From Bacteroidales bacterium (GTDB taxonomy: Bacteria; Bacteroidota; Bacteroidia; Bacteroidales; UBA10428): a DNA stretch of 64,000 bases. Every line of letters begins with the position of its first letter. Positions within the stretch are counted from its first letter, which is position 1. The notes under the pieces were generated by a model. It was not told the origin of the DNA, ran no database searches, and saw nothing but the letters and a program-made list of their open reading frames with translations. Positions 27,249 through 36,062 of this stretch are shown in pieces. The DNA is taken from NCBI GenBank assembly GCA_016935435.1, contig JAFGQZ010000046.1, positions 1-64,000 on the forward strand. The letters are read 5' to 3'. The position numbers were made by a program, and so were the translations under genes.

Positions 27249-28502
27249 TCAACAATATTTACTATTAATAATTTCAACAGCGGTTTTTACACCATTTTCG
27301 CTGCGAATAATGTTATTTATTTGCAGGGCATTTTCCTTCATCTGCTTGCTGTTGGTTACCTGACGAATACCTTCGGCAATATTTTCTTCGGTAGCCTCAT
27401 CCAGTAATATTCGTTCCGGCGCTACCCCCAGCCGTTTGAGTTCATAAGCCCATACCGGGGTATCGGCGCCCGATTCTAAGATTAAACAGGGTATTCCGCA
27501 CGAGAGAAAAATATGTGTTGTACCGGCGCCCCCATGGTGTATGGCCATGGAACATTTTGGCAGCAATTTGGTATAATCGACTATTTCGTTGAGTAAAAAT
27601 ACATTGTCTGTTATCAGTTCATTAAGTTCGTTGCTAAAAGTTTTTCCGGCCTGAATAATTAACTTCAGGCCAAGGGCATTGGCTGCTTTAATGGTTTTAA
27701 TATATGCATTCAGGTGTTTCTGTTTCGAGAAGTTGGAACTGCCCAGGGTAAGGAACAGGGGCGGGGTATTGCCTTCCATAAATTTGGTGAGTGCCTCAGG
27801 CAATGGTCTTGCATCCAAAATATTTCCCAGGTTAAAATGGCCGCACACATAGCGGTGGTTGCCCCATTCGTCGTATTGGGTGCAAAATGCCCTGCTCACT
27901 GCTATTAAATGCAGTTCCTCTGAATGGGTAACCTGCTTGAAAAGGTTGTTCAAAGGGGGCAAACCCGCTTTATTCCTAAAAGAATTTACATGAGCTGAAT
28001 ATTCGTTATTGATATACTCTTCAACCGCTTTCCACGAATAGTAAATTTTATCGGGTGTTAATGGGCTGCCATCGTTGTGGAACATATATGGTTTATGCTG
28101 CGATGGAATTAAGCTGTGCTGGTAACTTAAGGTTATATAGGGTTTCTTATGTATTTCAGCAAAGGTGTGCAGGTAATATGCCCCTTCGAGGCCGATAACA
28201 ATATCGTTTTCAAGGCATAGTTTTTCTGCGTTTATGTAAACATAGTGCTCTTTGAGATCGAGAATATGAGTTGCTATTTCTTCGTCGGAGAGGTTAAAGG
28301 GCACATTCTGGTCGATAAACTTTTTATTATTTGCATGAATAACCTGTATTCCATACTTTTCGGCATACCCCGAGTAGTCTGTAAAGTATGGTGTTGTAAT
28401 AGCGATTGTTACGCTGTGCCCGGCATTTTTTAACCCGATACTAAGTGCCAGAAATGGCTCAACATCGCCTCTTGTTCCGAATGCTTGCAGCCCTATTTTC
28501 AT
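27249..28502 (-). CDS. Glycosyltransferase, GT1/GT28-like (sterol-GT type), copy a
   Basis: A 417-residue GT-B enzyme. The N-terminal domain has GTRGDVEPF with D13, the motif shared by sterol and glycopeptide glucosyltransferases. The C-terminal donor domain has HHGGAGTTH at 322-330, which holds the NDP-sugar diphosphate. No membrane helix or signal peptide is visible, so it is cytoplasmic or peripheral. Its start overlaps the stop of the next upstream glycosyltransferase by 4 bp (ATGA). It is the last of nine in the array and is followed after 1 bp by the deacetylase, which may act on the sugar it adds. Donor and acceptor are unknown. Confidence 0.9.
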   Translation of the reverse strand: MKIGLQAFGTRGDVEPFLALSIGLKNAGHSVTIAITTPYFTDYSGYAEKYGIQVIHANNKKFIDQNVPFNLSDEEIATHILDLKEHYVYINAEKLCLENDIVIGLEGAYYLHTFAEIHKKPYITLSYQHSLIPSQHKPYMFHNDGSPLTPDKIYYSWKAVEEYINNEYSAHVNSFRNKAGLPPLNNLFKQVTHSEELHLIAVSRAFCTQYDEWGNHRYVCGHFNLGNILDARPLPEALTKFMEGNTPPLFLTLGSSNFSKQKHLNAYIKTIKAANALGLKLIIQAGKTFSNELNELITDNVFLLNEIVDYTKLLPKCSMAIHHGGAGTTHIFLSCGIPCLILESGADTPVWAYELKRLGVAPERILLDEATEENIAEGIRQVTNSKQMKENALQINNIIRSENGVKTAVEIINSKYC

Positions 28503-29779
28503 GAGTAATTTTTTTTAATGTATGAATTGTATTTTTCTTCAATTGTTTCAATGGCGATAGAAACGCCATTTTCTTCGCTGAGCCTTTTACTGAACAACTT
28601 CGCATTTGCCATTAATGATGGGGTTTCCAATGCTTCTTTAACAAGTGTGGTTAGTTTTTCGGTTGTTAGTTCTTTTCTGTGGATACTGCCCTTCGATAAA
28701 CCATTTTCCCTTAATATATGGGCATTAAAAGGCTGCTCGCACCCATATTCAATAATAATTGACGGGCAAGCTGCTTCGGTGGCAATGTGAACGGTGCCTA
28801 CCCCTCCGTGGTGCACAGCCAGGCTGCACATGCCTAGAATTTTGGAATAGTCGATAAACCCGGAAAGTTTGAATACATTTCTATCAACAGGTTCTTCGTT
28901 GTCCCATTTCGAGTGAATAATTACCTTTCTATCGAGTTGGTAGGCAGTTTCGAGCAAAACACGATGGATATTTACAGGGTTGTTTTCGTATTCGAGCATT
29001 GTGCCTACTGTCATGAAAACCGGTTTTTCTGTACCAGCCATAAATTCTGCGAGTTTGGCAGGAACCTGCCAGTTTATATAATGGTTAAAGGGTTTAAAAT
29101 ATCCACAAAGTTTAAAATTCGTGCCCCAATCGGGCTGTGGCTTGTGTAAATGCCGGCTGTACCCGATTACATTCAGAAATTTCGAATCGATAACCTCCCT
29201 TACAACATTGTTTATTTTATCGAGCCCGTGTAATTTGCGAAATTTGTTAATATATCGTTTGTAGCTTTTGTTTTCGTAGCTTTCGAACATATCCCAAAGC
29301 TCATCGATGTTTTCTGAATTGTAAAACGACAGCCAGTAGGGTTTCTCGAAACGGGTACGGATGTATGCTGCATAGGCCCGCACCGAAACATAGGGTGTAT
29401 TAAATTTTTCGGCAATACACGATAGTTCCAGTATGTGCTGTGGCCCGACAACAATATCGCAATTTTGACAAAACTGGTATGAAAACCCCACGATGTCGCC
29501 GAGAACAGTTTTGTACCAGCTGTCCATGAGATAAAACTGGTTTTCTGGCGCTTCGTTCCAGAATTCGAGGTTTTCTTTCTGTTTGTTCCTTATTTCGGCA
29601 TGGTACTGTTTCTGATAAACCTTCAGGTTGTTGTTTTTATTTAGAAAAGTGTAATCGCGGTTATTTATGGTTATAATAAACAGTTCCACCTCATGTCCTT
29701 TGTTTATCAATCCCAGAGCCAGCGAAACAAACATTTCCACATCGCCGTTCGATCCATATACAATTAGTCCGAATTTCAT
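28499..29779 (-). CDS. Glycosyltransferase, GT1/GT28-like (sterol-GT type), copy b
   Basis: A 426-residue GT-B enzyme of the same family as its neighbours. The N-terminal motif reads GSNGDVEMF, keeping D13 but with Met where the family usually has Pro. The donor-binding motif is VHHGGVGTVH in the C-terminal half. A 62-bp gap separates it from copy c, the largest gap in the glycosyltransferase array; no hairpin or convincing internal promoter was seen there. The Pro change may affect acceptor choice more than catalysis. Confidence 0.88.
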   Translation of the reverse strand: MKFGLIVYGSNGDVEMFVSLALGLINKGHEVELFIITINNRDYTFLNKNNNLKVYQKQYHAEIRNKQKENLEFWNEAPENQFYLMDSWYKTVLGDIVGFSYQFCQNCDIVVGPQHILELSCIAEKFNTPYVSVRAYAAYIRTRFEKPYWLSFYNSENIDELWDMFESYENKSYKRYINKFRKLHGLDKINNVVREVIDSKFLNVIGYSRHLHKPQPDWGTNFKLCGYFKPFNHYINWQVPAKLAEFMAGTEKPVFMTVGTMLEYENNPVNIHRVLLETAYQLDRKVIIHSKWDNEEPVDRNVFKLSGFIDYSKILGMCSLAVHHGGVGTVHIATEAACPSIIIEYGCEQPFNAHILRENGLSKGSIHRKELTTEKLTTLVKEALETPSLMANAKLFSKRLSEENGVSIAIETIEEKYNSYIKKNYS

Positions 29780-29841
29780 CTGCCTTATTCTGTTAAATTT
29801 ATTAATAATACAAACGGAATATTTAGTCTTTCCGGACTTGT

Positions 29842-31140
29842 TTATCCTTCAGTTATAATGCGTATTCTATGAGTTTTTTCCAATATGCTGAAATAGTTTT
29901 CGATAGTGTTCACAGCTTCTGTTAACCCGTCTTCGCTGCCGATTTTTTTAGCGAGTTCCTTAGACCTTGCAGCAAGTTGGGGGTCGTTGAGCGATTCCTT
30001 GATAGCGATAGCCAGTTTTTGGGCTGTTAGTTCTTTACGCGAAATAAGGTTTCGGCAAATTCCGGTTTGGATAAGCAGTTTGGCATTGGAAAACTGGTCG
30101 AAGCCATATGCAATTATTAGTGCCGGTACGCCCGATGCAGCTACACAATGCAGGGTTCCCACGCCCCCATGGTGCACAACCAGGCTGCAATGCGGGAATA
30201 ATCGGGCATAATTTACAAAACCGCCGGTGTAAAAAATATTTTTCCCGGGTTGAAGTCCACCAGCCCAATCGGAAAGTACAATTGCCCGGCACCCCGATTT
30301 TTTTACCGAATCGGCAATCAAGCTGTGAATATGCCCTGGTTCGCTTTCGTATTCCATAAGGCTGCCAAGGGTAAAACATACCGGGGCTTCGCCGGCATTT
30401 ATGAATTCTTCTAAAGAGACTGGCATTTCCCAGTCGATATTACGGTGGCTTGCATTAAAGTAACCACATAGCTTATGGTTGCTTTCCCAGTCAATTTTGT
30501 TATTAAACAAATGGTTGCTGAAGCTTACGAGGTTTAATTTATTGGAATATAAAACCTGTGAATGGTAATCGGCAGCCGGAGGCAGGTTAAACAACTTACG
30601 GTATTCGTTAATTTCGGGCAGGTACATGCTATTCGAAAATTCTTCGGCTTTTCGCCATGCTTCGAGGTTTTCTTCATAAGTGCCTTCTTCGACAGTTTGT
30701 GGAGGGTAAAACCCCGATTTGATAAAAGCATGCTCAAAGCTCAGGCTTATGTATGGAATACCGGCAGCCTCTGCACTGAAACGGAGCGGATAAACCTGAC
30801 GGTTGCCAATTACAATATCGTTGGATTTAACCATTTTATTTGCATACCTGCGCAAGTGGCTGCGGATAAGCTTAAACTGGCTGTCGAAATAGTAATAGAA
30901 TTCACTATGGGAGAAATTCCAGAATTCTTTCGATGGATATGCTTCGGCCATTTTATCGTTGGGATAAGGAACCTGCACGACAGTAATGCCTTCAATTTTG
31001 TTTAACGTGGAATAGTCCCTGTTGCGCAAAGCTATAATGAATATTTCCACCTGGTGTTTTCGTTTGGCTAAAGCTATTGCCAGTTCTACATGGGGTTGTA
31101 TTTCCCCATCGGAGCCAAAGGCCATTATTCCTATTCGCAT
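29842..31140 (-). CDS. Glycosyltransferase, GT1/GT28-like (sterol-GT type), copy c
   Basis: A 432-residue GT-B enzyme. The donor-site motif VHHGGVGTLH is intact, but the N-terminal motif reads GSDGEIQPH, so the Asp expected at position 13 is Glu. Glu could still act as the general base with altered geometry, or the enzyme may have shifted function. Its start codon region overlaps the end of copy d by 10 bp. The tail after the GT fold (KTHRIRIITEG) is slightly longer than in copies a and b. Confidence 0.88.
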   Translation of the reverse strand: MRIGIMAFGSDGEIQPHVELAIALAKRKHQVEIFIIALRNRDYSTLNKIEGITVVQVPYPNDKMAEAYPSKEFWNFSHSEFYYYFDSQFKLIRSHLRRYANKMVKSNDIVIGNRQVYPLRFSAEAAGIPYISLSFEHAFIKSGFYPPQTVEEGTYEENLEAWRKAEEFSNSMYLPEINEYRKLFNLPPAADYHSQVLYSNKLNLVSFSNHLFNNKIDWESNHKLCGYFNASHRNIDWEMPVSLEEFINAGEAPVCFTLGSLMEYESEPGHIHSLIADSVKKSGCRAIVLSDWAGGLQPGKNIFYTGGFVNYARLFPHCSLVVHHGGVGTLHCVAASGVPALIIAYGFDQFSNAKLLIQTGICRNLISRKELTAQKLAIAIKESLNDPQLAARSKELAKKIGSEDGLTEAVNTIENYFSILEKTHRIRIITEG

Positions 31141-32399
31141 AAATTATTGTTTTGGGGTTTTCCAGATGTTTCAATGTGCCTGCCAATGTAGTCCTCAAGG
31201 AGCCTTACTGCCTTATTTACGCCTTTTTCCCTTTTTATTTTACGTTTTGCATCAAGGGTTTTTATGGAATATTCGTTGTCGGCCATAAGCTTGCTGATTT
31301 CTCCGGCAAGCTGCAGGGCATCGAGGTATTTTCTTTTAAGCATGCCCGGCGAAGCGCCAAGTTTTACCAGTTCGTGGCCCCAATAAAACTGATCCCAGGC
31401 ATAAGCAATAACAACCGAGGGCACCCCTTCGAACAGGCAGGTGTGTGTAGTTCCGGCGCCACCATGGTGCACAACACCCAAACAGTGGGGGAAAATTAAT
31501 TCGTGGGGTAAATAGCTGATGGCATAAATATTGGGGTTTTGTGGTATTTGGCAATTTATTGAATTCCAGTCGGCCTGAATAATGGCCCTGCATTTGCACA
31601 GGTTTATGGCTTCAAGAAAAATATCGAGTATTTCAAAATTGTTACCCTCGAAGAATGCAATGCTGCCCATTGAAAAAAATACAGGCTTGCTGCCCATTTC
31701 CAGAAAATCGGCAAGGCTTTCTGGAATTGTAATGTTATGAGGGTGGGAAATACGCAAATAGCCACAAATTTTATATTTACTGTCCCAGTGTTCCTGTTCT
31801 TTCCCGAAAATATGGCTATATGCTAGCAGGTTTAATATGTTGGAGTTGTAAACATCGGCTCGCACGTTTCTAACCCTTGGCAGTCCATATTGTTCCCTGA
31901 ACAGGTTTATTTGTTCGCCCATTATTGAGTTCATGGCATTGTCGGCATAATGGCCTAAAGCGTTATAGGGGGTAAAGTAATTATCGACCAGGACATAAAT
32001 AAGGGGGACTTTATGTTTTTCGGCAATGGTGTGAACCTGGTACAATATAGGGTTGCTGATAATAAGTTCGCACGATTCGCAGAGTTTTTCACATGCCCTT
32101 ATAATTTCGTTCTTAAAAGGTTCAAAAATTTCGTTCCTCATGTACGAATCAATTTCAAACATGTCCATCTGGTATATTTTTCGGGCTTTGATTTTTGCAT
32201 AAATGTTCGTACTATCTGAAAATTCAATGGTTGAAACAACTGTAAGCCCATCGCTCGAAAAGCCCGATAGATCAATTGCGCTAAGGCTGCTGGTATAATA
32301 CAAGCAAACATCGTGGCCGGCTTGCTGCAGGCCCTGGCCCAAAGCAATCCAGGGATTAATATCGCCTCGGGAACCCCATGTCTGTATCCCGATTTTCAT
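31131..32399 (-). CDS. Glycosyltransferase, GT1/GT28-like (sterol-GT type), copy d
   Basis: A 422-residue GT-B enzyme with D13 in GSRGDINPW and donor motif VHHGGAGTTH. Residues 3-24 are identical to copy e, and the two share long similar stretches around the donor site (YAWDQFYWG) and the basic C-terminal KREKGV segment, so d and e look like the most recent duplication in the array. The start overlaps the stop of e by 4 bp (ATGA). Both probably act on similar acceptors, possibly adding successive sugars. Confidence 0.9.
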   Translation of the reverse strand: MKIGIQTWGSRGDINPWIALGQGLQQAGHDVCLYYTSSLSAIDLSGFSSDGLTVVSTIEFSDSTNIYAKIKARKIYQMDMFEIDSYMRNEIFEPFKNEIIRACEKLCESCELIISNPILYQVHTIAEKHKVPLIYVLVDNYFTPYNALGHYADNAMNSIMGEQINLFREQYGLPRVRNVRADVYNSNILNLLAYSHIFGKEQEHWDSKYKICGYLRISHPHNITIPESLADFLEMGSKPVFFSMGSIAFFEGNNFEILDIFLEAINLCKCRAIIQADWNSINCQIPQNPNIYAISYLPHELIFPHCLGVVHHGGAGTTHTCLFEGVPSVVIAYAWDQFYWGHELVKLGASPGMLKRKYLDALQLAGEISKLMADNEYSIKTLDAKRKIKREKGVNKAVRLLEDYIGRHIETSGKPQNNNLCE

Positions 32400-33637
32400 A
32401 ATTGCCCCCTTTTGTTTTTATGTTCCGAAACAAACTCTTCTATAATACGCACAGTTTTTGCTACACCTTTTTCCCTTTTCATTTTTCTTCGGGCATCGTC
32501 GGTTTTCATTTTATATTCAGGGTCTTTCATTAGTTTTCGTATAGCCCCGGCAAGTTGCAGCGGGTCGAGGTATTTTCTTTTCATCATTCCCGGACAAATG
32601 CCCATTTTCAAAAGTTCGCGCCCCCAGTAAAACTGATCCCATGCATAAGCAATTATTATTGAAGGGCACCCGTTAAGTATTGAAGTGTGGGTTGTTCCGG
32701 CGCCGCCATGGTGAACCATGCCCGAGCACATTGGTAAAATAGCGTTATGGGGCATATAGCCCAATAGAAAAACATTATGTTTGCCGGGCATAACTGTCAT
32801 TTGGTCGAAGTTTCCCTGAATAATGGCCCTGCAACCGCTTAAATTTATAGCATCGTTAAATATTTGCAGTATTTCAAACGATTCTCCCTCAAAAAACGAT
32901 AAACTGCCCATTGAAAAGAATACAGGGGGTTCTCCGGCATCTAAAAACTGTTTCAGTTCAGCAGGCATTTCAAATTCAGGAGGGTTTTTAAGTTCGAGGT
33001 AGCCCGAATGCCTGAAGCGGTTGTCCCAATTTTCGTTTTCGTTACAGAATATTTTGCTGTAAATAAGAATGTTTAGCAGGGGCGAATTGTATGCTTCAGA
33101 GCGCACATCGGCAATAGGTGGCAGGTTTATCGACTGCCTGAATATGTTAACACGTTCCAGAAAATATAAATTGATGTGATCGGCAGTAAAATCGGAAACA
33201 GAATTATTGGGGGTATATTGCGACTCAACCAACAGGTTTATCCTTGGCACATTGTACTTCTCGGCTATGGCTGCGGTTTGATATAGGTTTGGGTTATTGA
33301 TAATGAGTTCGTTGTTTTTGCATAAGTCCTTAGCTGCCAAAACAATTTCTTCATGGAACAAATCGAAAATATCCTTTACCATATAATCGGTAAGTTCCAG
33401 GGGCTCCATGTTATATATTTTTTTACTTATTACTTTTTCGTAGGCCCGTGAACCTTCCGAAAATATTTTTGTTGGCTTTATGGTCAACCCTGGCGATTCG
33501 TGCATTGTAAAGTCGGAGCCGGTATAGCTGGTATAGTAAAGGCATACTCTATGGCCTGCCTCAGCCAGTCCCTGCCCCAAAGCAATCCAGGGATTTATGT
33601 CGCCACGCGAGCCCCATGTTTGTATCCCAATATTCAT
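32396..33637 (-). CDS. Glycosyltransferase, GT1/GT28-like (sterol-GT type), copy e
   Basis: A 413-residue GT-B enzyme, near twin of copy d. D13 in GSRGDINPW and VHHGGAGTTH are present. Its ATG shares one base with the stop of the upstream MGT-like gene (TAATG), a sign of coupled translation at the border between the two glycosyltransferase families. Substrates are unknown. Confidence 0.9.
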   Translation of the reverse strand: MNIGIQTWGSRGDINPWIALGQGLAEAGHRVCLYYTSYTGSDFTMHESPGLTIKPTKIFSEGSRAYEKVISKKIYNMEPLELTDYMVKDIFDLFHEEIVLAAKDLCKNNELIINNPNLYQTAAIAEKYNVPRINLLVESQYTPNNSVSDFTADHINLYFLERVNIFRQSINLPPIADVRSEAYNSPLLNILIYSKIFCNENENWDNRFRHSGYLELKNPPEFEMPAELKQFLDAGEPPVFFSMGSLSFFEGESFEILQIFNDAINLSGCRAIIQGNFDQMTVMPGKHNVFLLGYMPHNAILPMCSGMVHHGGAGTTHTSILNGCPSIIIAYAWDQFYWGRELLKMGICPGMMKRKYLDPLQLAGAIRKLMKDPEYKMKTDDARRKMKREKGVAKTVRIIEEFVSEHKNKRGQL

Positions 33638-34836
33638 TATTTATTAGTTTTTACAATTAGGTTTTCGATTAAACTGGCAGCCCGTTGCGAGCCTCCGCCA
33701 GCCCTCAGCGAACAGCCAAGTTTTTCGGCCGATTTGTAATAAGTGTTATCTTTTAGTATTGTTTGTACCGCGTTGAATATATCAGTGCTGTGTATTCTCC
33801 TGTATTTAAGCTTAATGCCTGCCCCTTGGTGAACAACCATATCGGCGTTGGTAAACTGGTCCCAGGCCAGTGGCATTAAAATCATAGGTTTATTAAAATA
33901 CAGGGCTTCGTTAATTGTATTGAACCCGCCATGCGTAATAACCAAATCCGATTTTCGGATTAGTTCCAGCTGGGGGCAGGTTTTCTGTACAATAAAATTC
34001 GAGGGCCATTCTGCAAACAACCCAGGATCGGTATTGGCTACCACCGTAAAGTTTTTGTCTTTCAGGGCCTCGACAATTTTTGTGAATATGGCGCTTTTTA
34101 TATCGTTCAGTACAGTGCCAATAGAAACATATATAATTTTTGTGGCTGGCCTGTGGAGTCTGGCCCAATCGAAACCAACAGGGCATGGGCGGCCTTCAAC
34201 TGTAGAACCTACAAACTTAAATTGTTGCGGAAAAGTAAAATTTCCGTAATAAAGTGATAGCAGTTCGGTTGAAGTGTAGGAGAGTACGAGCTTGTCGGAA
34301 TTAAATACAAGGCGGCTTGTTCTCACCCCAAATTCTTTTTGGAAATTCATCATCCGTTTAAAAATGGCTTTTTTCTGCTCGGGGAAAAACAAGTCGGGGT
34401 CGAAGTACCCGGGGGGAACAGTAATGGATGTTGCATACGGGATATTTTCGAGTTCGGCACAAATAGGGCCTGCAAGGGCGCTTTCATCGTGAATGATACA
34501 ATCGGGCTTAATGTCTCTTATCGTATTTATTAAACCTTCAAACATTATGCGAGCAAAAGGCATAGCTGTAACATCCATTTCGAAGTCGAGCGCATCGGCT
34601 CCTTTTATACTGGTTCCAGCATCTTGTTTCAGAAGTATCTCATTTATCTGGTCGCGGTGTTTTTCAACTTCTTCCGGCACAATAAATACACCGCCTTCTG
34701 GCAGGTACCCCTCACCAATTTCTTTAAGCCCAACCCAATATACCATGTTGCCCCGCCTCAGGAGTTCGGCTCCAACGCCTAATGTAGCAGTTATATGGCC
34801 ATAAAACGGGGGCACTACAAATAAGTATTTTGCCAT
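33637..34836 (-). CDS. Glycosyltransferase, MGT-like GT1, copy f
   Basis: A 399-residue GT-B enzyme of the macrolide-glycosyltransferase type. The ATG at 34836 gives MAKYLFVVPPFYGH, like copies g and h, and sits 2 bp after the upstream stop; a reading from 34920 adds an unlikely basic extension and is rejected. H14 in the GH motif is the expected catalytic base. The donor-binding motif is VITHGGFNTINE. The later segment DQFTNADMV matches family members that end the donor site with D-Q. Probably transfers a sugar to a hydroxyl of a lipophilic acceptor. Confidence 0.88.
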   Translation of the reverse strand: MAKYLFVVPPFYGHITATLGVGAELLRRGNMVYWVGLKEIGEGYLPEGGVFIVPEEVEKHRDQINEILLKQDAGTSIKGADALDFEMDVTAMPFARIMFEGLINTIRDIKPDCIIHDESALAGPICAELENIPYATSITVPPGYFDPDLFFPEQKKAIFKRMMNFQKEFGVRTSRLVFNSDKLVLSYTSTELLSLYYGNFTFPQQFKFVGSTVEGRPCPVGFDWARLHRPATKIIYVSIGTVLNDIKSAIFTKIVEALKDKNFTVVANTDPGLFAEWPSNFIVQKTCPQLELIRKSDLVITHGGFNTINEALYFNKPMILMPLAWDQFTNADMVVHQGAGIKLKYRRIHSTDIFNAVQTILKDNTYYKSAEKLGCSLRAGGGSQRAASLIENLIVKTNK

Positions 34837-34838
34837 TT

Positions 34839-36062
34839 TTATAAAGTTTTTTGGGTATTTTCTTTTTTTATGAAATTGTGTTTGTTTTGGGCAAAGAAAT
34901 GCGATCCGATTAAATCGCAAGCCTTTTTTGCGCCTCCGGCATTTTTATATACTTCGGAAAACCTTAAAACATTTTGTTTATACTCGTTATTTTCGGCGAG
35001 CAAAGTATTGCATGCCTTTAACAAAATACCCGGCTTGAGCCTTTTATACCTTAACCGCACCCCAATTTTGTTTATCTCTACCTGGTCGCCAACATAATAC
35101 TGATCGTATGCCATTGGGATAACAATTAGTGGAATTCCGTTGGCAATTGATTCGCAAACTGTGTTTGCGCCGCCGTGTGTAATTATAACATCGATATGTT
35201 TGAGCACGCCGGAGTAGGGTATGCGTTTCTGAACTATAAAATTGGCAGGCCAATTTTCCAATATTTCCGGTTCTGTTGTTACAACAATGGTATAGGGTGT
35301 GTCGGCAAACTCGTCGGCTGCCAGCCGGAAAAAATTCGATGCTTCGCCCGATAACAGGGTGCCTATTGAAACAAGAATGTTCTTTTTGTTGCCATTGGCC
35401 AACAAGCTTGTATCGAATGTTTCGCTGCATGTTCTGGCAACATCGGTGCAGGGGCCAACAAACTTTTGTTGGGGCAGCAGGTTTTCTGTGTTGGCAAAAT
35501 CGCGCGGACTAAAAGCCAATCCCAATTCCGCTGATATATATAACAATTTGCGCGAACGGATGCCGAGTTTTGTTTGAAGTTGCATTAAACAATTGAAATA
35601 CCATTCCCTTATGTTTTCTAATCCCGATGTTTCAAAAATACCTGAAGGGGCAGGATGGGTTGTTACATAAGGGATTCCGTTCTGATAGGCACAGAAGGCT
35701 CCGGCGTAAGTCTGTTCATCGTGAAGGATTAAATCGGGCAAATACATGGCAATTAAATCATTTAGCTTATCAAACATGGCCTCTGCGAGCGGGACTAATA
35801 CTTCTTCCATTACATATTTTACCCCTTCGAAGGCAGGCTTGCTCCTGCAGGCCTCAAGTTTACCAATGAGTTCGTCAACTTCAGATTGTCTGTTGGTGTT
35901 GGTGTAAACTATATCGCCTCCATCAGGAATTACCAAACCATTCAGCCGGGTTGGCAAAAACCATCTCACGTTGTGCCCGCGGGCAATTAGTTCCTGCCCC
36001 ACAGATAGGGTAACATTAACATGCCCCCAGAATGGTATTACAACAATTGCTATTTTTGCCAT
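34839..36062 (-). CDS. Glycosyltransferase, MGT-like GT1, copy g
   Basis: A 407-residue GT-B enzyme with H14 in IPFWGHVNVTL and donor motif ITHGGANTVCE, followed by the D-Q pair in YDQYYVGD. The first 13 bp of the gene overlap the 3' end of copy h. The length and motifs are normal for the macrolide-glycosyltransferase group. The C-terminal tail (KHNFIKKENTQKTL) is basic and unmatched in the neighbours. Confidence 0.88.
   Translation of the reverse strand: MAKIAIVVIPFWGHVNVTLSVGQELIARGHNVRWFLPTRLNGLVIPDGGDIVYTNTNRQSEVDELIGKLEACRSKPAFEGVKYVMEEVLVPLAEAMFDKLNDLIAMYLPDLILHDEQTYAGAFCAYQNGIPYVTTHPAPSGIFETSGLENIREWYFNCLMQLQTKLGIRSRKLLYISAELGLAFSPRDFANTENLLPQQKFVGPCTDVARTCSETFDTSLLANGNKKNILVSIGTLLSGEASNFFRLAADEFADTPYTIVVTTEPEILENWPANFIVQKRIPYSGVLKHIDVIITHGGANTVCESIANGIPLIVIPMAYDQYYVGDQVEINKIGVRLRYKRLKPGILLKACNTLLAENNEYKQNVLRFSEVYKNAGGAKKACDLIGSHFFAQNKHNFIKKENTQKTL

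Noticed and set aside
29780-29841. Possible hairpin and internal promoter between glycosyltransferases b and c
   Set aside because: Only a 4-bp stem and no TAnnTTTG element; not enough to call.
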